Shown: one piece after another, positions 17,966 through 26,474 of the stretch
Layout: every line of letters starts with the position of its first letter
Numbering within the stretch: position 1 is the stretch's first letter
NCBI RefSeq assembly: GCF_003385895.1
Contig: NZ_QRDQ01000008.1
Coordinates: 864,354 to 928,353 of the forward strand
Source: Flavobacterium cutihirudinis
GTDB taxonomy: Bacteria > Bacteroidota > Bacteroidia > Flavobacteriales > Flavobacteriaceae
Direction: 5' to 3'
DNA length: 64,000 nt
Notes under the pieces: generated by a model
Seen by the model: the letters and a program-made list of their open reading frames with translations, nothing else
The model's database searches: none
Told to the model about the DNA's origin: nothing
Program-made: the position numbers and the translations under genes

Positions 17966-18643
17966 TTAGTCTTTAATTTTAAAACGAATATACGTAATTG
18001 CCTTGTTAATTTCTAAATATTGTTTTTCGTAAAAAGTCTGAATTGAAGTTACAACTTCAGGACTTCCTTCGTTTTTGTAGACGTTATGATTGGCGTACAA
18101 TACCTCGTGTCCTTCACCATGCAATAAACCAAGTGTGTATCCGTGCATGAATTCACTGTCGGTTTTTAAGTTTACGACACCGTCTTTTTTAAGGATTTTT
18201 TTGTATAATTTCAAGAACTCAGAATTGGTCATTCTGTGTTTTGTTCTTTTGTATTTGATTTGCGGATCTGGAAAAGTAATCCAGATTTCGTCAACTTCGC
18301 CTTCAGCAAAAATATGATTGATCAACTCGATTTGAGTACGAACGAAGGCAACATTATGAAGTCCATCTTCAACAGCAGTTTTAGCACCACGCCAGAAACG
18401 AGCACCTTTAATATCAATTCCGATAAAATTTTTGTCTGGGTATTTTTCAGCTAATCCAACAGAATATTCTCCTTTTCCGCATCCTAATTCTAAAACTAAT
18501 GGATTGTCATTTTTAAAGAAATCAGAATTCCATTTCCCTCTTAAAGGCATTAAATTGCCTACAACTTCTTCTCTGGTTGGTTGAAAAACGTTTTGAAATG
18601 TTTCGTTTTCTCTGAATCTCTTAAGTTTATTTTTACTTCCCAC
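17966..18643 (-). CDS. trmB: tRNA (guanine-N7-)-methyltransferase
   Basis: A 225-residue SAM-dependent enzyme that methylates G46 in the tRNA variable loop. It shows LELGCGKGEYSVGLA (SAM motif I), NFIGIDIKGARFWRGA, and WITFPDPQIKYKRTKHRM with the family PDP...KxxHxxxR signature. An ATG seven codons upstream (18664) also gives an open frame. Relatives begin at MGSKNKLKRF, so the GTG at 18643 (GSKNKLKRF) is the more likely start; this choice is moderate. Confidence 0.9.
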   Translation of the reverse strand: MGSKNKLKRFRENETFQNVFQPTREEVVGNLMPLRGKWNSDFFKNDNPLVLELGCGKGEYSVGLAEKYPDKNFIGIDIKGARFWRGAKTAVEDGLHNVAFVRTQIELINHIFAEGEVDEIWITFPDPQIKYKRTKHRMTNSEFLKLYKKILKKDGVVNLKTDSEFMHGYTLGLLHGEGHEVLYANHNVYKNEGSPEVVTSIQTFYEKQYLEINKAITYIRFKIKD

Positions 18644-18717
18644 TTTTACAAAAATTTTCCGCAAAATTAAGGAATATAAACGAATGGATAAGATGTAATT
18701 GGGGTTTAATTTTTTTT

Positions 18718-18747
18718 GCCACAGATTTCACAGATTAAAAAGATTTT
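18718..18747. repeat. Family A repeat, single copy
   Basis: GCCACAGATTTCACAGATTA with a trailing T run matches the repeat at 15124 and 30885. No inverted partner is visible nearby. Confidence 0.55.
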
Positions 18748-18856
18748 TTTCTGTATAAAATCATTTTTTCAAAATATACTCCGTTAGGAGTAAAATGTTG
18801 GTAGAAAAAAGCAAATAACGCAAAAAATGTCCCGTAGGGATTATATATTTAAAAAG

Positions 18857-18917
18857 TTTTCCGCCACGAATTCACGAATTATTTTAAAATGAAAATTCGT
18901 GAATTCGTGGCGGAAAA
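18857..18917. repeat. Perfect 24-bp inverted repeat, probable amt terminator
   Basis: Arms 18857-18880 and 18894-18917 (core CCGCCACGAATTCACGAATT) are perfectly complementary around a 13-nt loop, with T runs on both sides. It sits 11 bp after the ammonium transporter stop and is built from the GCCACGAATT repeat. Confidence 0.75.
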
Positions 18918-18928
18918 AAAAAATATTT

Positions 18929-20311
18929 TTAACCGTAATGTGGCTCAGTGATCGCTTTTGTTTTTGGATCAAGCGTTTCATCGTGTTGTGATAAATCCAA
19001 TCCGATGTGTTCTGATTCTTCTGAAACTCTCAAAGGAATAATGAAATTGGTTACTTTAAACAAGAAATAAGCTCCGAAGAAAGTGAAAATTGAAACTAAA
19101 ACCAATGCCATCATATGATGTGTAAAAACATTCCATCCGCCGTGAAGTAAGCTTGCATTTTCGCCATGAGCAAAAATTGCAGTCAAAATCATTCCCATAA
19201 TTCCACCAACGCCGTGGCAGGCAAAAACGTCAAGTGTATCATCAAATTTCTTAGAATATTTACAGTTTACAGCTGTGTTAGAAACCAAAGCCGTTATAAA
19301 TCCGAAAAACATACTTTCAGGAACCGATACGAATCCGGCAGCAGGCGTAATCGCAACCAAGCCCACAACGGCACCAATACACGCGCCAAGAGCAGAGACT
19401 TTTCTTCCGTTCATTCTGTCGAAGAAAATCCAAGTCAACATTGCAGCAGCAGATGAAGTTGTTGTTGTGGCAAAAGCCATAGCTGCAGTTCCATTGGCCG
19501 CAAGAGCCGATCCCGCGTTAAATCCGAACCAGCCAAACCATAACATTCCTGTTCCTAATAATACAAATGGAATATTAGTTGGAATATGCTGGCTGTTTTT
19601 TCTTTTTCCTAAAACAATAACTCCGGCCAAAGCCGCGAAACCAGAACTCATATGCACTACAGTTCCTCCGGCAAAATCTTTAACTCCAAAGTAACTTCCT
19701 AAAATACCCGTTGGATACCAAACGGCATGACATAAAGGAGCGTATATAAAAATCGTAAATAAACTAATGAAAATTAAATACGATATAAAGCGAACACGTT
19801 CTGCAAACGAACCCGTAATAATTGCCGGAGCAATAATGGCGAATTTCATCTGAAACAAAGCAAAAAGCATAAACGGAATCGTACTTGCAAGTTGCTTATG
19901 AGGCAAAACGCCCACATAATCCATAAAAGCAAAAGTCGTCGGATTTCCGAAAAAGCTATAAAAATGATCTCCGGAACCAAAGCCAACCGGTTCTCCAAAA
20001 GCAAGACTAAAAGCAACTACAACCCATAAAAGAGTAACAACTCCAAGACAGATAAAACTCTGAAGCATGGTTGAAATAACATTTTTCTTGCCCACCATTC
20101 CACCATAAAAGAAAGATAATCCCGGTGTCATAATTAAAACCAGACAAGAAGAAGTCAGCATCCAGGCAACATCAGCCGGAACAATATGATCTGTAGTGCC
20201 AAATTCAGACAGTACATAACTGTTTTCGGTCATGGTTGGCCAAAATGCTCCAGTAATACAAACAATGCTTATAATAATAAAGGAGATGATCCAGCGTTTC
20301 TCTATTTTCAT
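18929..20311 (-). CDS. amt: Ammonium transporter, Amt/MEP family
   Basis: A 460-residue inner-membrane channel for ammonium/ammonia uptake, with eleven or more helices. Family features include MLTSSCLVLIMTPGLSFFYG near the N-terminus, a central DFAGGTVVHMSSGFAAL helix carrying the first pore histidine, and VDVFACHGVGGIMG-like sequence (DTLDVFACHGVGGIMG) carrying the second. A membrane signal-like N-terminal helix is present. No GlnK/P-II gene is adjacent. A -7 promoter element lies just upstream. Confidence 0.94.
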   Translation of the reverse strand: MKIEKRWIISFIIISIVCITGAFWPTMTENSYVLSEFGTTDHIVPADVAWMLTSSCLVLIMTPGLSFFYGGMVGKKNVISTMLQSFICLGVVTLLWVVVAFSLAFGEPVGFGSGDHFYSFFGNPTTFAFMDYVGVLPHKQLASTIPFMLFALFQMKFAIIAPAIITGSFAERVRFISYLIFISLFTIFIYAPLCHAVWYPTGILGSYFGVKDFAGGTVVHMSSGFAALAGVIVLGKRKNSQHIPTNIPFVLLGTGMLWFGWFGFNAGSALAANGTAAMAFATTTTSSAAAMLTWIFFDRMNGRKVSALGACIGAVVGLVAITPAAGFVSVPESMFFGFITALVSNTAVNCKYSKKFDDTLDVFACHGVGGIMGMILTAIFAHGENASLLHGGWNVFTHHMMALVLVSIFTFFGAYFLFKVTNFIIPLRVSEESEHIGLDLSQHDETLDPKTKAITEPHYG

Positions 20312-20349
20312 TTTTCAAATACTTTATTGAACCCTATTTTTTTTGGGGT

Positions 20350-20357
20350 CAAAGTTA
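20350..20357 (-). promoter_or_regulatory. Putative -7 promoter element of amt
   Basis: Minus-strand TAACTTTG fits TAnnTTTG, 38 bp before the amt start codon. The remaining upstream sequence to 20573 shows no gene. Confidence 0.45.
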
Positions 20358-20573
20358 AAAAAAATTACACATTTTGATTTTAAGGGCTGTTAAAATAGTG
20401 GTTGTCTTTTTATTTTAGTCAATTTTGCAAATTATGAATGGGTTTTTTGAGAGTATTCAATTTTGAACTTCTAATTTAGGACTAATATTGTCAAAAGTGT
20501 TATAATTATTTTGATAATGCGCGTTGTAAAACGGTGTAAAAGTTATAATTATAAGAACAAAAGCAGATTATGT

Positions 20574-21065
20574 TTATTTTTTTTGAAGTTTTGCAATCAG
20601 TGCATCTTCGATTGGCGCTTTAATTTTTATTGCTGCTTCCACTTCGTCATTCGGAATCGTCATAGATAAAACATAGTGCTGAATTTTCCATTCTTTCCCC
20701 ACTTTAACCAAAACTCCAGATCCGCGGCAGATTTTCATTTGCGTATCCAGTAATTCGTCAAACCAAGCAATTTTTTCGGTTTTATCAAAAAAGATATGAC
20801 GTTCAAGGGCTTTAAAATTCCATGTTGTTCCTCTGTCAAAAAATGGTTTTGCCCATGTGTAGAAATCATCTTTTGTCCAGTTTTCGTTAGCATCAGTACC
20901 AATGTAAACTGCATCTGGTGTAAAGGCATTAAAATAATCATCTATTTTTGCTTCCGCAGCTGCTCTGTGCCAGGTATCCAAAGTTTGATTGATTTTGTTT
21001 TTTTCTGTTTTTTGAGCGTTAGCAAAAGAAGTAACCAATAAAAGAAGTAGGATTGTTTTTTTCAT
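20574..21065 (-). CDS. Secreted NTF2/SnoaL-like domain protein
   Basis: A 163-residue protein with a signal peptide (MKKTILLLLLVTSFANAQ). The mature part has the cone-fold NTF2-like pattern: a helix with INQTLDTWHRAAAEAKIDDY, a strand pair FTPDAVYIGTDANENWTKDD, then FKALERHIFFDKTEKIAWFDE and a C-terminal strand WKIQHYVLSMTIPND. SnoaL-like proteins of this kind may be small enzymes or binding domains; no catalytic set can be assigned. It stands alone. Confidence 0.8.
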   Translation of the reverse strand: MKKTILLLLLVTSFANAQKTEKNKINQTLDTWHRAAAEAKIDDYFNAFTPDAVYIGTDANENWTKDDFYTWAKPFFDRGTTWNFKALERHIFFDKTEKIAWFDELLDTQMKICRGSGVLVKVGKEWKIQHYVLSMTIPNDEVEAAIKIKAPIEDALIAKLQKK

Positions 21066-21294
21066 GATAAATATAATTTGAGTTTAAAGTTAAAGTTTTT
21101 CGATCATATAAGAAATAGAAGTGCATATTAATAAATACGTATAAATTTCTCGTAAAGGCGCGAAGGCGCAAAGTTTTTGCTTTAATCATCTTTGTTCGAA
21201 AAGCTTGATGGCTGAAATTTTGAAACACAGATATCCGAGGAACTTCGTGATAAAACTTAAATTATCTTACATTACTTATATGGTTTAAAATTTT

Positions 21295-21302
21295 TATATT
21301 TG
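21295..21302 (+). promoter_or_regulatory. Putative -7 element of the repeat lipoprotein gene
   Basis: TATATTTG fits TAnnTTTG, 22 bp before the ATG at 21325. No TTG is seen at -33. Confidence 0.4.
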
Positions 21303-21324
21303 AGAGCTTAAAATACCACAAATT

Positions 21325-21996
21325 ATGAATCCGAAAATCTTTATAAGTTCGCTGGCAATTACTTCTTTGGTTTTTGTTTCTTGCAAAAAGGAATTAGAAC
21401 CTCAGGAAAACACAGCAACATCTGAATTGGTTAGATTGGGACTTGCAAAAGACACTTCTAAAACTGCTACAGCTCCAGTTGTACAAACACAAACAACAAA
21501 TCCGAATACGGTTTTAGGAGACACAAAAGGATTAAATCCTGCGCACGGACTTCCAGGACATCGTTGTGATATTGCTGTTGGAGCTCCTTTAAATTCTGCT
21601 CCGCCGCAACAAGGTCAGGTAACAACGACGCAGACAGCTCAAACTATTCAGGTAAATCCGAATCAGAAGAATGTGGTTACGACAACTGCTGCGCCCGTAA
21701 AAGTGGCCAAAGGAATGAATCCGCCACACGGACAACCGGGACACAGATGTGATATCGCTGTTGGAGCGCCTTTGAATTCGGCACCGGCACAAGCTACTGC
21801 TGCCGCGTCAACCACACAAAGCGGATCAGTTACTAAGAATTTTACTGTAACTCCGCCACCTGCAAATAATAATGCAGTTCCGGCCTTACTAAGCACCGAA
21901 ACAACGCAAACCGTAGCCGAAGGAATGAATCCGGCACACGGCCAACCAGGACACCGTTGCGATATTGCAGTAGGAGCACCACTTCCAAAATCGTAA
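21325..21996 (+). CDS. Lipoprotein with three GMNPxHGxPGHRCDI repeats
   Basis: A 223-residue protein of unknown function. The N-terminus has a lipobox ending at Cys20 (SLVFVSC). Three near-identical blocks of about 20 residues (69-93, 130-153, 200-220) share NPxHGxPGHRCDIAVGAPL and are joined by Thr/Gln/Pro/Ala-rich, probably disordered linkers. Each block holds two His, one Cys and one Asp, suggesting a metal- or heme-binding unit, but this is inference. The same block is recalled as recurring in Bacteroidetes lipoproteins without known function. It is monocistronic and sits at the envelope. Confidence 0.8.
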   Translation: MNPKIFISSLAITSLVFVSCKKELEPQENTATSELVRLGLAKDTSKTATAPVVQTQTTNPNTVLGDTKGLNPAHGLPGHRCDIAVGAPLNSAPPQQGQVTTTQTAQTIQVNPNQKNVVTTTAAPVKVAKGMNPPHGQPGHRCDIAVGAPLNSAPAQATAAASTTQSGSVTKNFTVTPPPANNNAVPALLSTETTQTVAEGMNPAHGQPGHRCDIAVGAPLPKS

Positions 21997-22015
21997 GAAG
22001 AAGTCACAGAGTTAC

Positions 22016-22056
22016 AAAGTGACAAAGGCACAGAGAAACTTCACCTTTGTCACTTT
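22016..22056. repeat. Perfect 13-bp inverted repeat
   Basis: AAAGTGACAAAGG (22016-22028) is repeated inverted at 22044-22056, within a longer low-complexity hairpin of CACAGAG/CTCTG-type sequence after the lipoprotein gene. Confidence 0.6.
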
Positions 22057-22080
22057 GAACCTTTGCCACTCTGCACCTTT

Positions 22081-22140
22081 TCAAAATAGATAAAAAAAAA
22101 GACGTTTCATTTGAAACGTCTTTTTTTTTATCTATTTTGA
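22081..22140. terminator. 60-bp near-perfect palindrome between convergent genes
   Basis: Arms of 29 bp (22081-22109 with 22112-22140) flank a 2-nt loop; the core is GACGTTTCA / TGAAACGTC next to nine A or nine T. It serves as a symmetric terminator for the lipoprotein gene and hpf, whose stop is four bases away. Confidence 0.85.
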
Positions 22141-22143
22141 AAT

Positions 22144-22458
22144 TTAAAAAGCTTTTTGCTTTTCGAAAGTTGTAGTCAGTGATTTTTTGATTTTGCTTAA
22201 AGCACCGTTAAAGGCTTTTTCCAGTGTATCGGCGTGTTCTGTTACAGTGATTGGCTGCAATTTTTGCGGACGTACTTCGATTACACATTTTTTGTCCTGC
22301 AAACTAAATTTTTCTCCATTTTCATCCCCAAAGTGAACTTCAATGCGGGTAATTTTGTCTTCAAAACGTGCTAAACCTTTTTCTAATTCTGCTGAAAAGT
22401 AGCTTTCTAATCTTGCGTGTCCATCAATGTTTTTGTCGGTGTTGATTTGAATCTTCAT
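22144..22458 (-). CDS. hpf: Ribosome hibernation-promoting factor / RaiA family
   Basis: A 104-residue short-form HPF/RaiA domain. It begins MKIQINTDKNIDGHARLESYF and shows the family's strand-helix pattern with ITRIEVHFGD, CVIEVRPQ and HADTLEKAFNGALSKIKKSL. It binds the small subunit between A and P sites and silences ribosomes in stationary phase or starvation. The long form's C-terminal dimerisation domain is absent. It has its own promoter and the palindromic terminator, so it is independent of the upstream four-gene system. Confidence 0.9.
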   Translation of the reverse strand: MKIQINTDKNIDGHARLESYFSAELEKGLARFEDKITRIEVHFGDENGEKFSLQDKKCVIEVRPQKLQPITVTEHADTLEKAFNGALSKIKKSLTTTFEKQKAF

Positions 22459-22486
22459 AACGGTTTAAATTTTTATGATTGTTTCT

Positions 22487-22517
22487 CAAAGCTATCTTTT
22501 TTGACGGAAAAAGGCAA
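22487..22517 (-). promoter_or_regulatory. Bacteroidetes-type promoter of hpf
   Basis: On the minus strand TTG (22515-22517) and TAGCTTTG (22487-22494) are spaced by 20 bp, a good match to the -33/-7 arrangement. The hpf ATG is 28 bp downstream. Confidence 0.6.
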
Positions 22518-22592
22518 GGGAGTTAAGGAAAGATTATGAAAAATTTTGCTTAGTTTTTGGTTATTCCCAATACGATTAAGTCTATGTTAAAT

Positions 22593-23264
22593 TTAGTGGT
22601 TTTTATTTAAAAAAATCATTCCATCAACCATATCGTTTAACATTTTTCCTAATGGTAATTTCCCTTTATTGGGTGATTCATTATATAAATTTATAATTTT
22701 TTTATTTATACGAAGCTTAATTCTATTGTAAAATTGAATTATTGATAAATTTCCCATGACATAATCTTCCAAAGAAAATTTCATCACATCAATAATTGCT
22801 TCTTTAAATAACTCTATGTCTTTAGCAGAGACATCATTAAGTCTTTCGGGGTCGTCATGGTGCTCAATTTCTTCATAATCAGTAATTAGGTTTGGGAAGC
22901 CAATTGCGCTTTGTATATTACATTCTTTAAAATAGGATTTAAGATATTGATTTGATCTACAGGATAAAATCATGACATTTTTTTCTGAGAAAATTTTTAA
23001 TTGCTTTTCAGTAATAAATTCGTGGTTTTCATAATCTTTAGTTACTGCTCCGCTTAGTCCTGTTGATGTCCCATGACCAAAAAATAAAATCAGTTCATTT
23101 TTATCAATAGTATGGATTAATTCAAAAAAAATAGAATGATCTTCTTGGGTTTTTAATTTTATCAAATTAATTTTAGAGAACTCTTTAATATATTCCGTAA
23201 TTAAATTAAGGAAATCTGTAGAGCTATCTTCTGGATGAATTATATGTATTGTTCTTTTACTCAT
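22593..23264 (-). CDS. Caspase/CHAT-like cysteine protease, predicted effector
   Basis: A 223-residue protein, last gene of the four-gene operon. A hydrophobic strand (ELILFFGHGTSTGLSG) with His64 and a second (VMILSCRSNQY) with Cys102 match the His-Cys dyad of the CHAT/caspase-like clan. The following IGFPNLITDY also fits the core. The C-terminal third is helical and may control activation. No transmembrane segment or signal peptide is seen, so it should act in the cytoplasm. Its start overlaps the receiver gene's stop as ATGA, implying translational coupling. It is probably a regulated protease that cleaves a host target. This is a fold-level inference; overall similarity to known CHAT proteins is low. 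Confidence 0.65.
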   Translation of the reverse strand: MSKRTIHIIHPEDSSTDFLNLITEYIKEFSKINLIKLKTQEDHSIFFELIHTIDKNELILFFGHGTSTGLSGAVTKDYENHEFITEKQLKIFSEKNVMILSCRSNQYLKSYFKECNIQSAIGFPNLITDYEEIEHHDDPERLNDVSAKDIELFKEAIIDVMKFSLEDYVMGNLSIIQFYNRIKLRINKKIINLYNESPNKGKLPLGKMLNDMVDGMIFLNKNH

Positions 23265-23953
23265 TTTTTAAGATATCCAAAATGAGATATTGCTAATTCG
23301 ATTAACTTTTTTTTGAAATTAAGTGATGATGGGTCATTCAACGAAATCTTTTCAGCAATTTCATTAAAAGATAGTTCATTGTATATCTCAATTGCCGGAT
23401 TAAAATAGAGGTCTTTATTTTCCAGAAGATATTCTACTATAAAATCATCTTCTTGTTCGCTTACTTTTTCAATAAAATTGACAATGTTTTTTTCAATATC
23501 TTCTCTTTTTGAAAAATCAACTATAGAAAGCTTAATTAAAGTTTTAAAACTAGTCCATGATTTATCAAAATCACTCTTTTCTTTATAAGAATCTAAATAT
23601 TCTTGAACAATTTCAATTAATTCAGAAGAGTAAAGAATTTTGTTTGCTTTTCGGGTATTGTTGATATTGTTAAATTGCCTGATTATTTCAACTCCATCAA
23701 TATTTTTATCATTTAGTTTGAAATCAGAAGCAACCATATGAAAACGTATAGTTCCATACTTCGCATTAAATTTATTTAATACCAATTTCATGTCAATTTC
23801 ACCATTTTCATCAATTACATCATTTCCATCGGGAAGACCAACATATAGGGGAAAGCAATTTATAGAGATTCCTTTAGGTTTTGATAATTTTTCGATATCA
23901 GAAATCGTTTCTGTTAGGTCTTCATTATCAATAATTAGCAAATTTTTGGACAT
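23261..23953 (-). CDS. Divergent response-regulator receiver protein
   Basis: A 230-residue protein, third gene of the operon. The first 125 residues look like a receiver domain: LLIIDNED (Asp9, Glu11, Asp12 as acidic pocket), ASDFKLNDKNIDGVEII with Asp77 as likely phospho-acceptor, and ILYSSE with Ser109/Ser110 in the switch position. The last 100 residues are helical, with no DNA-binding motif I recognise. It starts one base after the GHKL gene's stop and overlaps the protease gene by 4 nt. It could relay phosphate from the GHKL protein to control the protease. The canonical lysine is not obvious, so phosphorylation is unproven. Confidence 0.6.
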   Translation of the reverse strand: MSKNLLIIDNEDLTETISDIEKLSKPKGISINCFPLYVGLPDGNDVIDENGEIDMKLVLNKFNAKYGTIRFHMVASDFKLNDKNIDGVEIIRQFNNINNTRKANKILYSSELIEIVQEYLDSYKEKSDFDKSWTSFKTLIKLSIVDFSKREDIEKNIVNFIEKVSEQEDDFIVEYLLENKDLYFNPAIEIYNELSFNEIAEKISLNDPSSLNFKKKLIELAISHFGYLKK

Positions 23954-23954
23954 G

Positions 23955-26474
23955 TTATTTATATAATTTTGATATTAATATTTCAAATGATGCACCTTTG
24001 AGGAATTTGTTATTTCCAATAAAGGATATATTTCCTTTCATTTTAGATAATGTATTTCTAACGTAGTTTAGCCCTATACCGGATCCATCAGTTGTAGTTA
24101 TTCCTAAATCAAAAATGACATCACTATTATTTTCAAATTTTGAAGAAAGACCTTCTCCATCATCAGAAAATATAATTTTTAAATCCAAATTTTCATCTTC
24201 AGTAATGTATATTTTTACATTTTTAGCTTTTGCTTTAAAAGAATTGGATATTAAATCATCAAGTACAAGTGAAATATCAAGAATGCTTATTCTTTTCCAA
24301 AAAGCTTCGGTTGTTGATTCTATAGAAAAAGCTATGTCATTGTCTTCAAACATAATATTGTATAGATCAAGATATTGTTCGATAAATTTTACAATATTTA
24401 CATCTTGGTAATCTGAATTAGCTTTAAAATTAGCTCTTGTAATTAGATTAGATATTTTAAGAGCTTTGTCAGAATTGTATATTATTGTACTAAGCCATTT
24501 AAGCGCTTGTGTTCGTTTTACAGTGTTTTCTAAAAAAGCATCATATAAGTTTTGAGCATTTTGTTTTGATTTTTTACTTGTTTGTTTTACATTATGTATT
24601 AGGCCTTTTGCATCTTCACTTAAAGTTCTTTTCGAAGTTAACAAATAAGTGTTTTTTTCTTTTTCTAAAGCTAGTTCGTCTGCAATTTGTTTTGCTTTTT
24701 CTAAAGCTGCATTTTTTATGTCTTCGGCTTCTTTTAATTGTTTTTCTAGTTCTTCTTTTTGAACTTTTATTGAAGTTAAATTGTTCTCCAGCTCGGATTT
24801 TAATTTTTTTAAATCGTCATTCTCTCCAATTGATTTTTCAAAATCATTTAGCTCATCTTGAGACTTTGTTAGCTTGCTCAAAAAATCTTGAAGTTGATTA
24901 GGTTTGAGATTCTTGTTTTTCAACTCTTCTAATATAAATTCTAAGTCGTTGTTAATTTTATCTTTTTGTTCGTCGATTAGATCAGAGACAAAGTTCTTAT
25001 TTATGGTGAGTTTAATAAGCTCTTCTTTTTTTGCATCAATAATATTGTGGACAACATTATAAATACGTTTATTACGAGTCAAAGAATCTTCCGAGTATCT
25101 TTCTTTTGATTCATCCCATTTGACATTATTTAGTATTTCTTGTTCTATTTTAATTGTATTTTTTTCAAGAGTACTATCCCAATTAATGCCTTCAACAACA
25201 AATCGTTCTAATCTTCTAAAGGTTTTGTAAAAGAAACCAAAAGGACTGGTACTTTTTGCCAACTCATTGTAAATAGCATTGTTTATTAATCCAGATCTAC
25301 TAGAAATTACTTTGAAAACACCATCTTCATCATCTATTGATACATCGTCATTGTCTTTTACTTCAATACGACCAATAACTTCACGAGTTCCTAAATATCT
25401 ATTTCTTCCTTGTCCTTTTCTAATTTCCATTCCTAACCAATCATCACCATAGTCACCGTAGGGAGGAATCCTAAAACCATTAATGAATAATGAAATTGAT
25501 CCAAAATCTATTGGGCGAATTCCTGTTTGTTTTGTGAAATAAGCTTTCGAATAGGTATTTAGATAATAAATATGTGTTTTTATATTTCGCAGTAAACGAA
25601 ATCTATTTTTTTCGACTAAAGTAAAGATCGTGTTTCCTCTATCTTTTAAAATTGTAATTAAATAATCACCATCTTTACTTATTTTGGATTGAATGCTGGT
25701 AACTTTAAAATTTAATTTTTCAAATATTTGATTCTTTACAATACCATTAATTTTTTCATAATCAGGTTTGTTTTTTTCAATATTAATGTATTCAGAGGCG
25801 TTGATAATTATGTCAAACTTTAGAGAGCTATAATTTTGATTGGGATTTATTAATCTCTCAAGTTGTCTTTTTAAAGATAGAATTTTTTGATAGTCCCATT
25901 CCTCTCTTAATGATTTGATTTCTAATACGGTTCCAGATTCAAAAGATTCTATATTGGTTTTAGTAAAGAAATCATCTTTGTCTATTTCTATTAAATCAAA
26001 TTGTATATCTTGAATGTTTAAATTTATATCATCTTTACGTTCGAATTCAATCCAATTTATTGATAATTGCTTATAATGAAGATCTTTTTTTTGTTTAGTA
26101 TAAATAGTTAGGTATTTACCTAATCGATCACAAGAGAATCTTCCAACTCCTTTGTTCCCAGCAAGTGTTCTTCCATATTCTTCTTTTTTTTCTTTTTTTT
26201 CGGAATAAGCAATATTGAGCCACTTGTTTTCAATGTCAAATTGTGACATTCCTTTTCCTATATCTGAAATAAGGATTTTGGACTCATTGCTATTTTTGTA
26301 TGATTTTAGGTTAGAACCATGAATTACATTCTTGAAGATTATATCGACTTTCTTTGATCCAGCATCAAAGGAGTTTTTAACTAATTCTAAAACAGCTATG
26401 TTATCATCAGTAATTAAATCTTTACCAATGATGCTTTTGAGTTCTGCATTTGTTCTAAAGCTTACTTTGGCCAT
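23955..26474 (-). CDS. Dual-GHKL ATPase: MORC/MutL-like N-terminus, histidine-kinase-like C-terminus
   Basis: An 839-residue cytoplasmic protein, second gene of the operon. The N-terminal GHKL domain has LELVKNSFDAG (Asn34, Asp37), SDIGKGMS (Asp72) and LAGNKGVGRFS (105-115), the Hsp90/MutL/MORC type. A transducer-like middle follows, then a coiled coil (about 495-615). After it come LIHNVKQTSKK, with His627 as possible phospho-acceptor, and a second GHKL domain with Asn744, DDGEG (Asp772) and GSGIGL (about 792-797). So one chain may sense through an ATP-gated clamp and signal as a kinase to the downstream receiver protein. The methyltransferase stop and this start share one base (TAATG). Confidence 0.75.
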   Translation of the reverse strand: MAKVSFRTNAELKSIIGKDLITDDNIAVLELVKNSFDAGSKKVDIIFKNVIHGSNLKSYKNSNESKILISDIGKGMSQFDIENKWLNIAYSEKKEKKEEYGRTLAGNKGVGRFSCDRLGKYLTIYTKQKKDLHYKQLSINWIEFERKDDINLNIQDIQFDLIEIDKDDFFTKTNIESFESGTVLEIKSLREEWDYQKILSLKRQLERLINPNQNYSSLKFDIIINASEYINIEKNKPDYEKINGIVKNQIFEKLNFKVTSIQSKISKDGDYLITILKDRGNTIFTLVEKNRFRLLRNIKTHIYYLNTYSKAYFTKQTGIRPIDFGSISLFINGFRIPPYGDYGDDWLGMEIRKGQGRNRYLGTREVIGRIEVKDNDDVSIDDEDGVFKVISSRSGLINNAIYNELAKSTSPFGFFYKTFRRLERFVVEGINWDSTLEKNTIKIEQEILNNVKWDESKERYSEDSLTRNKRIYNVVHNIIDAKKEELIKLTINKNFVSDLIDEQKDKINNDLEFILEELKNKNLKPNQLQDFLSKLTKSQDELNDFEKSIGENDDLKKLKSELENNLTSIKVQKEELEKQLKEAEDIKNAALEKAKQIADELALEKEKNTYLLTSKRTLSEDAKGLIHNVKQTSKKSKQNAQNLYDAFLENTVKRTQALKWLSTIIYNSDKALKISNLITRANFKANSDYQDVNIVKFIEQYLDLYNIMFEDNDIAFSIESTTEAFWKRISILDISLVLDDLISNSFKAKAKNVKIYITEDENLDLKIIFSDDGEGLSSKFENNSDVIFDLGITTTDGSGIGLNYVRNTLSKMKGNISFIGNNKFLKGASFEILISKLYK

